Assembly (NCBI GenBank): GCA_018657625.1
Contig: JABHWU010000044.1
Coordinates: forward strand, 1 to 64,000
Direction: 5' to 3'
DNA from: Deltaproteobacteria bacterium
Lineage (GTDB): Bacteria > SAR324 > XYD2-FULL-50-16
Length of the DNA: 64,000 nt
Shown: positions 9,025 through 18,209 of the stretch, piece after piece
How the letters are laid out: each line of letters begins with the position of its first letter
How positions within the stretch are numbered: the first letter of the stretch is position 1
Notes under the pieces: generated by a model
Seen by the model: the letters and a program-made list of their open reading frames with translations, nothing else
What the model was told of the DNA's origin: nothing
Database searches by the model: none
Position numbers and translations under genes: made by a program

Positions 9025-10116
9025 CTATCTTTTAAAATAGGACAATAATAAATTATGAATTTGAGGCCTGAAAAGACGCATTTGTTGAATATTTGTATCC
9101 CTGTCAATGTTTATCCGATTAGATAACAATATGATAGCTAGTTTTTCAGGTAGATATAACCAGGATGAGGTTCCGGTAAAACCCAAATGTCCAATCGCAC
9201 CATCTGGCATAAAATCTCCACAGCTTTTATAGGTGGCATTTGAATTATTTATATCCCAACCGACGGTTCTGGGGTCTATTGTTGAGGCATTTTGATTTGA
9301 GGTCCATATCTTGAAATAGGGTTCAGATATTATTTGATGTCCATTGTGATATCCTTTATTGAAAATCATTTCATTTAAGGCAGTTAATCCGTCAATATTG
9401 GCAAAGACACCGGCATTTCCACCTTCTTCTTGAAATAGATACGCATTTTCGTCATGCACAACTCCTTTCAATTGCATTTTACGAAAATTGCAATAAGCGG
9501 TTGCAATTAATGAATGATTTGGTGATTTGGTGTGGGGTTTAAAGGATACAAAGCCCTGCTTAAGTTTGCTGAAAATCTGCTCTTGACAGTATTGAGAAAG
9601 AGATAATGACGATACCTTTCTGACAAGTTCCCCTAATATAAGGTATCCTAGGCAACTATACACCATTTTACTTCCAGGTGTATTTTCAATATCCATGGAC
9701 AGGAGTTTATCCTGGGCAATCTTTAAATCGAAACCATCCTCAAAAAGTGGATACCAGGCCGGTAGTCCTGATGTGTGTGTCAATAGTTCTAATATGGTTA
9801 TGGTACTTTTATCAGAGTGTTTGAAGTGATTCAAGTATTTAGAAAATGGAAGCTTAAGATCTATCAATTTTTGTTCGGCCAGCTGTAACACTGCCAGAGA
9901 AGTCACATAAGGTTTAGTTAGTGAAGCAATGTCAAAAATACTATTTCTTTTCAAAACAGAAGCATTTTTTTCCTTTGATTCTAAACCAAAGGTTTGGTGT
10001 ATAATGACTCTATTTTGATAACTAAAATAAACCTCTAAGCCAGGAAATGTTTTCCTTAAGATATTTTCTTCGATGATTTTTTTGATGTTTAAATAGTATT
10101 CCTGATCCATCTTCAT
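9025..10116 (-). CDS. Beta-lactamase-family serine hydrolase with altered YxN motif
   Basis: This 363-residue protein has the class C beta-lactamase/penicillin-binding-protein fold. S65-L-T-K68 (DIASLTKPY) supplies the nucleophile and general base, and H310-L-G-F-T-G matches the third motif. The segment VVHDENAYLFQEEGGNAG is typical of the esterase/amidase-like branch. The second motif, usually YxN or YSD, reads Y153-S-C155 here, so a catalytic helper residue is replaced. There is no clear signal peptide (MKMDQEYYLN), so it is probably cytoplasmic. The substrate is unknown. It lies 115 bases upstream of mazG on the same strand, perhaps separately expressed. Confidence 0.85.
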   Translation of the reverse strand: MKMDQEYYLNIKKIIEENILRKTFPGLEVYFSYQNRVIIHQTFGLESKEKNASVLKRNSIFDIASLTKPYVTSLAVLQLAEQKLIDLKLPFSKYLNHFKHSDKSTITILELLTHTSGLPAWYPLFEDGFDLKIAQDKLLSMDIENTPGSKMVYSCLGYLILGELVRKVSSLSLSQYCQEQIFSKLKQGFVSFKPHTKSPNHSLIATAYCNFRKMQLKGVVHDENAYLFQEEGGNAGVFANIDGLTALNEMIFNKGYHNGHQIISEPYFKIWTSNQNASTIDPRTVGWDINNSNATYKSCGDFMPDGAIGHLGFTGTSSWLYLPEKLAIILLSNRINIDRDTNIQQMRLFRPQIHNLLLSYFKR

Positions 10117-10294
10117 AAATTAATTCAATTAAAAAACTATAGAAATGACATTCCCTTAGCAGTTACCACCAATTTATAAATTATTTTAAAACATTTTTTC
10201 ATTTCATGGGATGGCGTGGCAGACCGTTTGCATTTTCCATCCTTAAAGTTTCACTTTAATACTTTACGAACTTATTGGCTATGGAGATCTAAAA

Positions 10295-10567
10295 ATGAAA
10301 AAAGTCATCCTTACTTTGGCAACAATGTTTATGTTTTGGGGAGCAACATTTGCTCAGGATAACCAAGAATCCAGTGTATCATTAGATTCTTTTGAGCAAT
10401 GTAATAACTGGGCTAGACACTATTGTTTAAATGGAAACCATAATGCAGCCGTGAATGACAAGTTGTTACGTTTAAAAAAGCGTGGTTATATCATAACTAC
10501 TAAGCTGATTAGAAGTTATGCACAACGTACCAGAGCGAATACCCCGATGCCCCAGAAAACAAATTAA
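10295..10567 (+). CDS. Small secreted protein with a Cys pair, function unknown
   Basis: The 90-residue protein has a clean signal peptide (MKKVILTLATMFMFWGATFAQ, cleavage expected after TFA). It is preceded by GGAGAT eight bases upstream of the ATG. The mature part has two cysteines in EQCNNWARHYC, then a basic segment LRLKKRGY and a basic, Pro-ending tail. It has no metal, enzymatic or repeat motif that I recognise. The methyltransferase gene follows four bases later, which suggests co-transcription but not a shared role. Confidence 0.75.
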   Translation: MKKVILTLATMFMFWGATFAQDNQESSVSLDSFEQCNNWARHYCLNGNHNAAVNDKLLRLKKRGYIITTKLIRSYAQRTRANTPMPQKTN

Positions 10568-10571
10568 ATGA

Positions 10572-11159
10572 ATGTTGACGAATTCATATTTTAAAAAAAT
10601 GAAGGTTGATCAAAGTAAGTGGGATGTCCGATATCAAAATACACAGTATCCCACTCTCCCCTCGATGATTCTTACTGATTTTATTCATCTGGCACCTCCT
10701 GGTAATGCCCTGGATATAGCAACAGGGAACGGCCGTAATGCTTTATTTTTAGCACAGAATAAATTTAAGGTTGATGCTGTCGATATTTCAAATGTTGGAA
10801 TTAAAAAGTCTGCGATTGATACTTCCAATATTAATTTTATTCACCAGGATTTAGATCATTTCAAAATCAAACAAAATTATTATGATGTTGTTGTTAATAT
10901 CAATTTTCTAGATAGAAACCTGTTCTCCCAAATGATGCAATCATTAAAAAATAACGGGCTCCTGATCTTTCAAACCAAATTAAAACCTTCTGATTCTATC
11001 ATTAAAAGAATTAAAAGCACAAAAAGCCATTATTTGTTACCAAATGAGCTATTAGAAGCTTTTCATGATCTGCACATCATCTATTATTCTGAACACAAAA
11101 TAAAAATAATTAATGACATCTCCTTTCAAATAGCGTCACTGGTTGCTGATAAACGTTAA
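10572..11159 (+). CDS. Class I SAM-dependent methyltransferase, TehB-like
   Basis: The 195-residue Rossmann methyltransferase has motif I LDIATGNGRNALFLA and the acidic residue that binds the ribose in VDAVDIS. A later motif is NYYDVVVNINFLDRNLF. The N-terminal KWDVRYQ and YPTLPSMIL segments resemble the TehB/small-molecule methyltransferase group. Two starts are possible: ATG 10572 (used here) or ATG 10599, which begins MKVDQSKWD; neither has a strong ribosome-binding site. The substrate is unknown. Confidence 0.8.
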   Translation: MLTNSYFKKMKVDQSKWDVRYQNTQYPTLPSMILTDFIHLAPPGNALDIATGNGRNALFLAQNKFKVDAVDISNVGIKKSAIDTSNINFIHQDLDHFKIKQNYYDVVVNINFLDRNLFSQMMQSLKNNGLLIFQTKLKPSDSIIKRIKSTKSHYLLPNELLEAFHDLHIIYYSEHKIKIINDISFQIASLVADKR

Positions 11160-11323
11160 TTTTTCTTTAATCTTCTTTTTTCAAAAATTTTTAGGGCATA
11201 CGATGGATATTTACTATTATTTAATATTGTGCTAAATTAAACGGATTAAATAACAGGAAAAAGAATTCACTTGAAATAGCTATTAAACTATTTGATCTAA
11301 CTACTATCCAACGAGAGGATGAA

Positions 11324-11917
11324 ATGCTGAGCGTTCGCGGTGTTTATGAAAACGGTAAAATCATCATTAAAAAAGATCCAACAAAAATAATTCCTCCTAA
11401 TTCAAAATTAATCATTACTTTTACGAACCCGGAAGAACCTGAAAGCTCACCTCAGCCTGATGTTCAACATTCATTTATTGAAAAGGAGGCAGAATCAAAC
11501 GATTTTGCAATGGTTGATATTGATGACAGTAATTCTGATTTGCTCACCGAGGAAATATCATTATCCGGAGGAGAAGATACAGGGAATTCAGAAGATTTCT
11601 ACGAATCAATGAGAGAATTTGAAAGAGTACCCGCCACCGGTAATATCACTATTATTGACGCAAACAGTACCAATACCTATCCACTTTTCGATTATTCACA
11701 GGGAGGTTTGTGTTTTGTCGCAGATAAAAATTTCGAAGTTGGAATACACATCAGTGCGGGGATTACTGATCCTTCAAATACTGATATGGTTTTAATGGAA
11801 TTAGAAATGGAAGTCAGGGGGGTTTTTAAGTCAGATAACGGTATGAAAATAGGATGTATGTTTGAGAATCCTGTTGATGAAGATCTATGGCATGGTTTAC
11901 TGCAGTTTCTTAGTTGA
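11324..11917 (+). CDS. PilZ-domain protein, likely c-di-GMP receptor
   Basis: The 197-residue protein combines three parts. Residues 1-35 (SVRGVYENGKIIIKK) resemble the short DUF104-like beta module seen at the start of some antitoxin-like or PilZ proteins. Residues 40-95 are acidic and probably disordered. Residues 96-197 form a PilZ domain with the c-di-GMP motif R97-x-x-x-R101 (REFER) and D123-x-S-x-x-G128 (DYSQGG), so ligand binding is expected. Such proteins often act on flagellar motility or exopolysaccharide. It is monocistronic, between the methyltransferase and convergent fusA, with a hairpin terminator just after it. Confidence 0.85.
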   Translation: MLSVRGVYENGKIIIKKDPTKIIPPNSKLIITFTNPEEPESSPQPDVQHSFIEKEAESNDFAMVDIDDSNSDLLTEEISLSGGEDTGNSEDFYESMREFERVPATGNITIIDANSTNTYPLFDYSQGGLCFVADKNFEVGIHISAGITDPSNTDMVLMELEMEVRGVFKSDNGMKIGCMFENPVDEDLWHGLLQFLS

Positions 11918-11931
11918 AAAATATTCAATGA

Positions 11932-11972
11932 GGGTTAATTACTTATCTCATCAGCAGTTAACCCCATTTTTT
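11932..11972 (+). terminator. Hairpin terminator after the PilZ gene
   Basis: GGGTTAA (11932-11938) pairs with TTAACCC (11958-11964) across a 19-base loop. A run of six T follows at 11967-11972. It lies 15 bases after the PilZ stop codon and just before the fusA stop on the other strand, so it ends the plus-strand transcript. Confidence 0.5.
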
Positions 11973-11974
11973 AT

Positions 11975-14086
11975 TTATTCATCTTCCTTCAGTTTTTCTC
12001 TTCTGGATTCAATAATCTCTTCCTGGATATGCTTCGGACATTGCGCATAACTGTCAAATTCCATTGAAAAAGTAGCTTTACCCTGTGTCAACGATCTCAA
12101 AACTGTCGAATAACCAAACATATCTGATAAAGGTACTGTTACAGTTACAACGGTTAAATCATCGCGCAGGTCAGTTCCACCAATCACACCTCTTCTGGAA
12201 CTCAAATCGCCAATAACGGATCCCTGGAATTCAGTTGGAGTTTCAACCTCAACTTTCATGATTGGTTCCAGAATTACAGCTTTAGCCTGATGGACAGCTT
12301 TCTTCAAAGCCTGACGCGCACAAATTTTAAAAGCCATATCAGATGAATCAACGTCATGATATTTTCCATCATCCAGATTGACTTTAATACCTACCATTGG
12401 AAATGCAGCCAGTGGTCCTTCAGCCATGATATCTTTAAAACCTGCTTCACAGGCATTGATATATTCAGAGGGGATATTACCACCTTTGACGTTGTTTTTA
12501 AATTCGAATTCTTTAACGTCTTCATCTCCTTCAGCCGCAACCACTTTAAGAGGTTCTATTGAACCGATCACACAGGCATATTGACCGGAACCACCAGTTT
12601 GCTTTTTATGGGTATAATTATAACCCGCTTTACTAGTGATTGCCTCTCGGTAATTCACCTGTGGTGCACCAACTTCAATATCAACATTATATTCACGCTG
12701 CATTCTTTCAATGTATATTTCAAGATGTAATTCACCCATTCCTGAGATAATCGTTTGACCAGATTCGGAATCGGTTTTGACATTGAAAGTAGGATCTTCT
12801 TTTAAAAAGCGTCCCAATGCTTTTGACATACGACTGGATGCATCTTTGTCTTTGCAGGTAATAGCCAATGAAATAACAGGTGTCGCCACAAACATGGATT
12901 CGAGCGACACGTTAATTTTTTCATCGCAAAATGTATCGCCGGATGCGCAATCAACACCGATCATCGCAATAATGTCACCAGCTGAGGCTGAATCGATATT
13001 TTCACGATCATTGGAATGCATGCGAACCAAACGACCGACTCTGATTTTTTTCCCGGTTCTGGTGTTAAATATATTAGATCCCTTTTTTAATGTCCCTTGA
13101 TAGATTCGAACATATGTTAATTGTCCGAACTTCTCATCCGTTATTTTAAAGGCCATGCAGACCAACGGCCTATTTTTGTCAGGTGCTAATTCTATTTGTT
13201 TGGATTCATCATCAACCTGCGTTGCAAGCATTGGTTTAGCTTCAACCGGAGAAGGCAAGTATCGGCAAAGAGCGTTAAGCATCGGTTGAACGGCTTTATT
13301 TTTAAAGGCTGATCCCATAAAAACAGGCGTCAGCTCTAAATTGTTTACGCCTATCCAAATTGCTTTATGAATCGTTTCTTCTGATATTTCTTTTTCTTCA
13401 AGAAGATCTTCCATCATTTGATCATCAAACATTGACAAGGCTTCTAACATTTCAGCGCGTTTTTCATTAGCAAAATCCAACAAATCTTCTGGTATTTCTT
13501 TTTCAATAACATCCTGGCCCTTTTCGCCATCGTTATAAAAGGATTTCATTTTCACTAAATCGACAACACCTTCAAATAAATCTTCAGCACCAATTGGAAT
13601 TTGGACAGCCACTGCATTGTGATTCAATTTTTCTCTCAAATCCTTAATCGCTTTGAAAGGATCAGAACCCACACGGTCCATTTTATTAATAAAAACAAGT
13701 CTGGGAACCTTATATCGCTTCATCTGTCTGTCAACTGTGATAGACTGGGATTGAACGCCTGCAACAGAACATAATATCATAACAGCTCCATCCAGCACCC
13801 TCAGCGCTCTTTCCACTTCAACTGTAAAATCAACGTGTCCGGGAGTATCTATGATATTGATTTTATTTTTATCCCAATACACTGTTGTAGAAGCTGATGT
13901 AATTGTGATTCCTTTTTCTTTTTCCAGTTCCATGTGATCCATGGTCGCACCATCACCACCACCGCGAACCTCTTCAATTTTATGAATAACACCGGCATAG
14001 TAAAGAATTCTTTCTGTAAGTGTTGTTTTTCCACTATCGATATGAGCGGAAATACCTATATTTCGCGTATTGCTAACGTCTTTCAT
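11975..14086 (-). CDS. fusA: Elongation factor G, spdEFG1/mitochondrial-type
   Basis: This 703-residue translational GTPase moves tRNAs and mRNA through the ribosome. G1 is [13 protein letters not shown]3 is DTPGHVDF and G4 is NKMD. Domains II-V follow in the usual order ([12 protein letters not shown] in domain [15 protein letters not shown] in domain V). The G1 sequence [21 protein letters not shown] differs from the canonical bacterial form with MAHIDAGKTTTTE. It resembles the spdEFG1/mtEFG1 branch known from spirochaetes, planctomycetes, some delta-group bacteria and mitochondria. It stands alone rather than in the str operon with rpsL, rpsG and tuf. Confidence 0.95.
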   Translation of the reverse strand: MKDVSNTRNIGISAHIDSGKTTLTERILYYAGVIHKIEEVRGGGDGATMDHMELEKEKGITITSASTTVYWDKNKINIIDTPGHVDFTVEVERALRVLDGAVMILCSVAGVQSQSITVDRQMKRYKVPRLVFINKMDRVGSDPFKAIKDLREKLNHNAVAVQIPIGAEDLFEGVVDLVKMKSFYNDGEKGQDVIEKEIPEDLLDFANEKRAEMLEALSMFDDQMMEDLLEEKEISEETIHKAIWIGVNNLELTPVFMGSAFKNKAVQPMLNALCRYLPSPVEAKPMLATQVDDESKQIELAPDKNRPLVCMAFKITDEKFGQLTYVRIYQGTLKKGSNIFNTRTGKKIRVGRLVRMHSNDRENIDSASAGDIIAMIGVDCASGDTFCDEKINVSLESMFVATPVISLAITCKDKDASSRMSKALGRFLKEDPTFNVKTDSESGQTIISGMGELHLEIYIERMQREYNVDIEVGAPQVNYREAITSKAGYNYTHKKQTGGSGQYACVIGSIEPLKVVAAEGDEDVKEFEFKNNVKGGNIPSEYINACEAGFKDIMAEGPLAAFPMVGIKVNLDDGKYHDVDSSDMAFKICARQALKKAVHQAKAVILEPIMKVEVETPTEFQGSVIGDLSSRRGVIGGTDLRDDLTVVTVTVPLSDMFGYSTVLRSLTQGKATFSMEFDSYAQCPKHIQEEIIESRREKLKEDE

Positions 14087-14141
14087 TTTTTCAGAGTTTT
14101 TAAGATTTGGAAAAAAAAGGTGTAAAAGCTTTAAAAATCAG

Positions 14142-14173
14142 TATATTATTTACAGTGAACCGTAAATAATATA
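14142..14173. promoter_or_regulatory. 12-bp perfect inverted repeat upstream of fusA
   Basis: TATATTATTTAC (14142-14153) and GTAAATAATATA (14162-14173) are exact reverse complements separated by eight bases. The element lies 56 bases before the fusA start and about 180 bases after the mqnA stop, both on the minus strand. No T-run of terminator length follows on either strand, so an operator or leader hairpin for fusA is as likely as a transcription stop. Confidence 0.4.
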
Positions 14174-14351
14174 TTTGGATAAATAATCTGTCTATCATTT
14201 TCTATATTATATTGTAATTTTTATTTAAATCAACTCAATTATTATTAAAGCAAATAAAGGTAATCATCCATGCTAGATGGTCTTGTCAACTAAATGAATC
14301 AATTGTACGAGATTAGCTCACTTTGTCGGTTTGTTTAGAGATACTCAGATA

Positions 14352-15152
14352 TCATCTTTCCTGATCTATAAATTCAAGAGGTGCAATTTCTTGTAATTTT
14401 GCGATCTTTAACATTTCTTTTTGAAAAAGATTAAATCCATCCTGGTACTTAGGTGTGAAATTGTAGTGCAGGTTTCTTAAATAAAACTCGCAGGATTGTT
14501 GATCCGGAAAAATTCCTGTGAAATATTCCCGAGCCATTTGAGTGAAATGCATTTCTGAAGTTTTTTTCGAAGTCAGTAAAGCATCATAAACCTGCAATAC
14601 ATCTTGTTGGTATTGATGATATACCTCCCGTCTTACGCACCATAAGGCAAAAACAAATGGTAATCCTGTTTTTTGTTTCCACAACTCTGACAGGTCATAT
14701 ACATAAGCGTCTTTTCTTTGATAAAAGCGTTTTATGGCTTCATCTGCAATTAGCACCTCTCCCACTGATTCATCAGTTTCATCGGTAACATATGTAATAT
14801 TATAATCATTTAATAAGAATTGAATGAGATGAACAGACGTGAAAGAGAAAGCGGTCAATTTTATTTTGTCCCTTGATAATTGATCAATTGGTTTGTCAAG
14901 GAATAGGTATATAGATCCAACAGGCCCATCAGCACTAACGGATAGTTTTGGTAGGATATAATATTGATGATAGTTTTTAGCATATTCGAATGAGGAAACC
15001 ACTGAAATATCTATATCACCGGTATTTAACTTATTGTTCAATTCGGTGACTTTACCCAAAATTAGTTGAGCAGGGATATTTATTTTTTGTTTTAATATCC
15101 CATAATATACAGGCAGCACATTTAGAACATCTATTACACCTAGTTTTAACAT
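14352..15152 (-). CDS. mqnA: Chorismate dehydratase MqnA (futalosine pathway)
   Basis: MqnA removes water from chorismate to give 3-enolpyruvoyl-benzoate, the first committed step of the futalosine menaquinone route. The 266-residue protein has the periplasmic-binding-protein-like fold. Family features are the N-terminal KLGVIDVLNVLPVYYGI, GDIDISVVSSFEYAKN (substrate pocket) and LPKLSVSADGPVGSIYLF. Further on are DEAIKRFYQ and GLPFVFALWCVRRE. Length fits the family. mqnD lies about 21 kb away and the prenyltransferase about 9 kb away, so the pathway genes are dispersed. Confidence 0.93.
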   Translation of the reverse strand: MLKLGVIDVLNVLPVYYGILKQKINIPAQLILGKVTELNNKLNTGDIDISVVSSFEYAKNYHQYYILPKLSVSADGPVGSIYLFLDKPIDQLSRDKIKLTAFSFTSVHLIQFLLNDYNITYVTDETDESVGEVLIADEAIKRFYQRKDAYVYDLSELWKQKTGLPFVFALWCVRREVYHQYQQDVLQVYDALLTSKKTSEMHFTQMAREYFTGIFPDQQSCEFYLRNLHYNFTPKYQDGFNLFQKEMLKIAKLQEIAPLEFIDQER

Positions 15153-15228
15153 AATTTAACAAAAATAGATTTCAGGAAATATGATTGGGGTATTAAAACA
15201 GTAAAGAGGCGTCTTTATTTTTTATGGA

Positions 15229-15269
15229 TTGACAAAAAATCAAGAAAAATATTTGAAATAATCAAATAT
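15229..15269. promoter_or_regulatory. Possible promoter/operator between mqnA and cinA
   Basis: Within the divergent mqnA-cinA interval there is a TTGACA hexamer (15229-15234). It is followed by an 8-bp inverted repeat ATATTTGA (15249-15256)/TCAAATAT (15262-15269) with a 5-base spacer. The repeat would cover the -10 region of a plus-strand promoter, although no strong -10 is seen at 17 bases. It is a candidate operator only. Confidence 0.3.
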
Positions 15270-15357
15270 AAATTTTATAAACGAGCATTTTTTTTATAAA
15301 TCCTGTATACATTTTCTTAAAAAGTAAAGTAGGTTTCCATCAATAACTGACGATTCC

Positions 15358-16116
15358 ATGAAACAACAGAACTTTTACATGTTTGGGATTTCCCCAATTA
15401 TTTTACAAGATAACCTAAAACAGTATCTGGCTCAATTAGATATCAAAACTTCTGATTTTATCATTGACCAAACTTCTGATTTTGGCGAATTGAAACTAAT
15501 CATTCACTATCATCAAAGTCAGATACCTGTTTATTCACAATTATTTAAATTGCTGTATGATTCTTTTAAACCGTATATTTTCTCAGAAGAATTTTACCTG
15601 CCTGAGTACTTAATTGAAGTTTTAAGAAACCATAGTAAAACATTATCAATTGCTGAATCCTGTACCGGTGGTATGATTTCCAGTCAAATTACTAAAATTT
15701 CAGGAGCCTCATCTGTTTTCGATACCGGAATTGTTACCTATTCCAATGCCTCCAAAATGAAGTTTTTAGGTGTGGATGAGAACTGTTTAATAAAAAATGG
15801 TGCTGTCAGCAGACAAACTGCAAAAGCTATGGTTAGCGGATTGTTACATTCCACCCATTCTGATTTAGGAATAGCGGTTACAGGTATTGCAGGCCCAACT
15901 GGTGGAACTCCTGAAAAACCGAACGGAACCGTTTATATTGGTTGGGGAAGTCAGAAAAATATTCAGACACAACATTTTATAATTCCCTTATCCCGCCTAG
16001 AATTCCAAAAAAAGGTGACTAGTACTGCTATTAATCAACTGATTAGATTTATTTTAAAAGAAGAGGCTGTAGTCAATTACTATTTTGATCATCGATCAAA
16101 TAATTTCAATCTTTAA
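15358..16116 (+). CDS. CinA-like protein lacking the MoCF domain (KH-like plus NMN amidase domain)
   Basis: The 252-residue protein has the C-terminal CinA/PncC domain: SIAESCTGGMISSQI with the active Ser, SSVFDTGIVTYSNASK, GAVSRQTAKAM and GIAVTGIAGPTGG. PncC deamidates nicotinamide mononucleotide to recycle NAD. The first 85 residues (YMFGISPIILQDNLKQYL) resemble the linker/KH domain that precedes it in full-length CinA. The roughly 170-residue N-terminal MoCF-type ADP-ribose pyrophosphatase domain is absent, and the 205-base upstream gap cannot hold it. It is either a natural two-domain form or a truncation. Confidence 0.85.
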   Translation: MKQQNFYMFGISPIILQDNLKQYLAQLDIKTSDFIIDQTSDFGELKLIIHYHQSQIPVYSQLFKLLYDSFKPYIFSEEFYLPEYLIEVLRNHSKTLSIAESCTGGMISSQITKISGASSVFDTGIVTYSNASKMKFLGVDENCLIKNGAVSRQTAKAMVSGLLHSTHSDLGIAVTGIAGPTGGTPEKPNGTVYIGWGSQKNIQTQHFIIPLSRLEFQKKVTSTAINQLIRFILKEEAVVNYYFDHRSNNFNL

Positions 16117-16248
16117 TGCCCTTCTCACCAGCATTCATCATTCTATATTCTTGACAAGAGGTTTATATAGAGTGATAATTACCGATAAATTCTGTTTAGC
16201 AACTATATCATAGCTGAATTTGATTCATTCTGTTTATCGAGAAAAGAA

Positions 16249-17433
16249 ATGAAAAAAAGAACCATCGAAGATATCGATGTAAAAGATAAAAAAGTGTTAC
16301 TACGCGTCGATTTTAACGTGCCATTGGATGACAAACAAAAAGTCACCGATGATACTAGAATTGTTAAAGCCTTGCCGACAATCAACTATTTAATGGACCA
16401 GGGCGCGAAATTAATTCTGGTTTCTCATTTGGGGAGACCAAAAGGAGAACCTTCAGACCAGTTCTCACTGAGACCAGTAGTTGAGGTGTTGGAAAAGAAT
16501 TTAGATAAAAATGTCGCTTTTTCACCCACTGTTCTCGACCCCGTAGCCCAATCTGCCATTGAGTGCTTAAAAGCGGGTGAATGTATTTTATTAGAAAACA
16601 TCCGCTTTTATCCGGAAGAAGAACAAAACGATCCACAATTTGCTAAGAAACTCGCTTCTTTAGCCGATGTTTTTGTCAACGACGCCTTTGGAACCGCGCA
16701 CAGAGCCCATGCTTCTACTACTGGTGTTGCAAAATATTTCAACGATGCGGCCTGTGGTTTTTTAATTCAGAAAGAACTTGAGTTCCTGGGAGCTATGGCT
16801 GAAAATCCTGAACACCCTTTTTGTGCAATTGTAGGTGGAGCAAAGGTAAAAGACAAAATTAAGGTTATATCCCGTTTACTTGATAAAGCTGATGATATTT
16901 TAATCGGTGGTGGGATGGCCTACACTTTTTTAAAAGTTAAAGGACATCAAATTGGTAATTCTATTCTGGATGATGAACATCTTGATTTGGTCAAAGAATT
17001 ATATCAGCAAGCAGCAGATCAAAACAAAAACATTCACACACCTGTTGATCATATCGTTGCGAATGAATTTAACAACGATGCCAAAATCAAATCTGTGGAT
17101 ATTGATATTCCGGATGGTTTTATGGGAATGGATATTGGGCCGAAATCTATTGAAAACTTTTTGTCTATCATCGAAAAATCAAAAACTGTCTTATGGAATG
17201 GCCCTATGGGGGTATTTGAAATGAGTAATTTTCAAAACGGAACATTTAAGGTTGCAGAAGGTATGGCCAACAACCCGAATACTACTGTTGTTGGCGGTGG
17301 TGATTCAGTGGCTGCTGTCAATCAATCGCAAAAAGCTTCCAAAATGTCTCATGTTTCAACTGGAGGGGGAGCCTCATTGGAATTTCTTGAAGGTAAAATT
17401 TTACCTGGAATTGATGCTTTATCGGAGAAATAA
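16249..17433 (+). CDS. pgk: Phosphoglycerate kinase
   Basis: Phosphoglycerate kinase transfers phosphate from 1,3-bisphosphoglycerate to ADP in glycolysis. The 394-residue protein shows the signature KKVLLRVDFNVPLDD, the hinge ILLENIRFYPEEE, AIVGGAKVKDKI, and the nucleotide site TVLWNGPMGVFEM and TVVGGGDSVAAV. It begins a plus-strand operon with tpiA three bases downstream and secG after that. Confidence 0.98.
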   Translation: MKKRTIEDIDVKDKKVLLRVDFNVPLDDKQKVTDDTRIVKALPTINYLMDQGAKLILVSHLGRPKGEPSDQFSLRPVVEVLEKNLDKNVAFSPTVLDPVAQSAIECLKAGECILLENIRFYPEEEQNDPQFAKKLASLADVFVNDAFGTAHRAHASTTGVAKYFNDAACGFLIQKELEFLGAMAENPEHPFCAIVGGAKVKDKIKVISRLLDKADDILIGGGMAYTFLKVKGHQIGNSILDDEHLDLVKELYQQAADQNKNIHTPVDHIVANEFNNDAKIKSVDIDIPDGFMGMDIGPKSIENFLSIIEKSKTVLWNGPMGVFEMSNFQNGTFKVAEGMANNPNTTVVGGGDSVAAVNQSQKASKMSHVSTGGGASLEFLEGKILPGIDALSEK

Positions 17434-17436
17434 ATT

Positions 17437-18192
17437 ATGGCTAGAAAAACAATTATTGCGGGAAACTGGAAGATGAATTTGCTTCCTTTACAAGGTGAAG
17501 AATTAGCCTTAGGACTCAAAGAAGGACTGGTTAATAAACCTAATTTAGAAGTCGTAATCATTCCACAAACAGCTTTGATACCACTTGCACAGGATTGGGT
17601 GATGGATTGTGGAATGCAATTAGGTGCTCAAAACTGCTCAAATAATTTATCAGGTGCTTATACTGGAGAGAATTCTCCGGAACTCCTACGTGCTTTTGGA
17701 TGTACATACTGTCTGGTTGGGCATTCAGAGCGGCGAGAAATATTTAATGAAAGTAACGAATTTATTGGACAAAAAGCTCAAACTCTGATTTCAATGAACA
17801 TTACTCCGATCGTTTGTGTCGGAGAATCTTTAGAAGAGAGAGAGTCCAATAAACATATTGATAAAATATTAGGGCAAATTCAGGCAGTTTTTGACCAGGT
17901 TGATCAAGAAGGTTGGTCAAAAATGGTTTTTGCTTATGAGCCAATTTGGGCAATCGGAACCGGTAAAACAGCTTCAAAAGAGCAAGCAAACGAAATCCAT
18001 CAAATTATTCGACAGCATATTATAAAAATCGCAGGTGAATCAGCAGGTAAATCAGCTAGTATTCTCTACGGTGGCAGTGCCAAACCTGGTAATGCGAAAG
18101 AATTGCTCAATCAATCTGATATAGATGGTTTGTTGGTTGGCGGTGCGAGTCTTAAAGTTGAGGACTTTTCGAAAATTATTGAAGCATTTTAA
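17437..18192 (+). CDS. tpiA: Triosephosphate isomerase
   Basis: The 251-residue TIM-barrel enzyme interconverts dihydroxyacetone phosphate and glyceraldehyde 3-phosphate. Catalytic residues are in the N-terminal AGNWKMN (Lys), LVGHSERRE (His) and YEPIWAIGTGK (Glu). The phosphate loop is ILYGGSAKPGN and LVGGASL. It lies three bases after pgk and 17 before secG, a common bacterial arrangement. Confidence 0.98.
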   Translation: MARKTIIAGNWKMNLLPLQGEELALGLKEGLVNKPNLEVVIIPQTALIPLAQDWVMDCGMQLGAQNCSNNLSGAYTGENSPELLRAFGCTYCLVGHSERREIFNESNEFIGQKAQTLISMNITPIVCVGESLEERESNKHIDKILGQIQAVFDQVDQEGWSKMVFAYEPIWAIGTGKTASKEQANEIHQIIRQHIIKIAGESAGKSASILYGGSAKPGNAKELLNQSDIDGLLVGGASLKVEDFSKIIEAF

Positions 18193-18209
18193 CAAGTAAA
18201 TTATATATT

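Noticed and set aside
15211-15230. Short AAAGA/TCTTT stem followed by a T-run between mqnA and cinA
   Set aside because: It is only a 5-bp stem, placed between divergent genes where no plus-strand transcript is expected to end.
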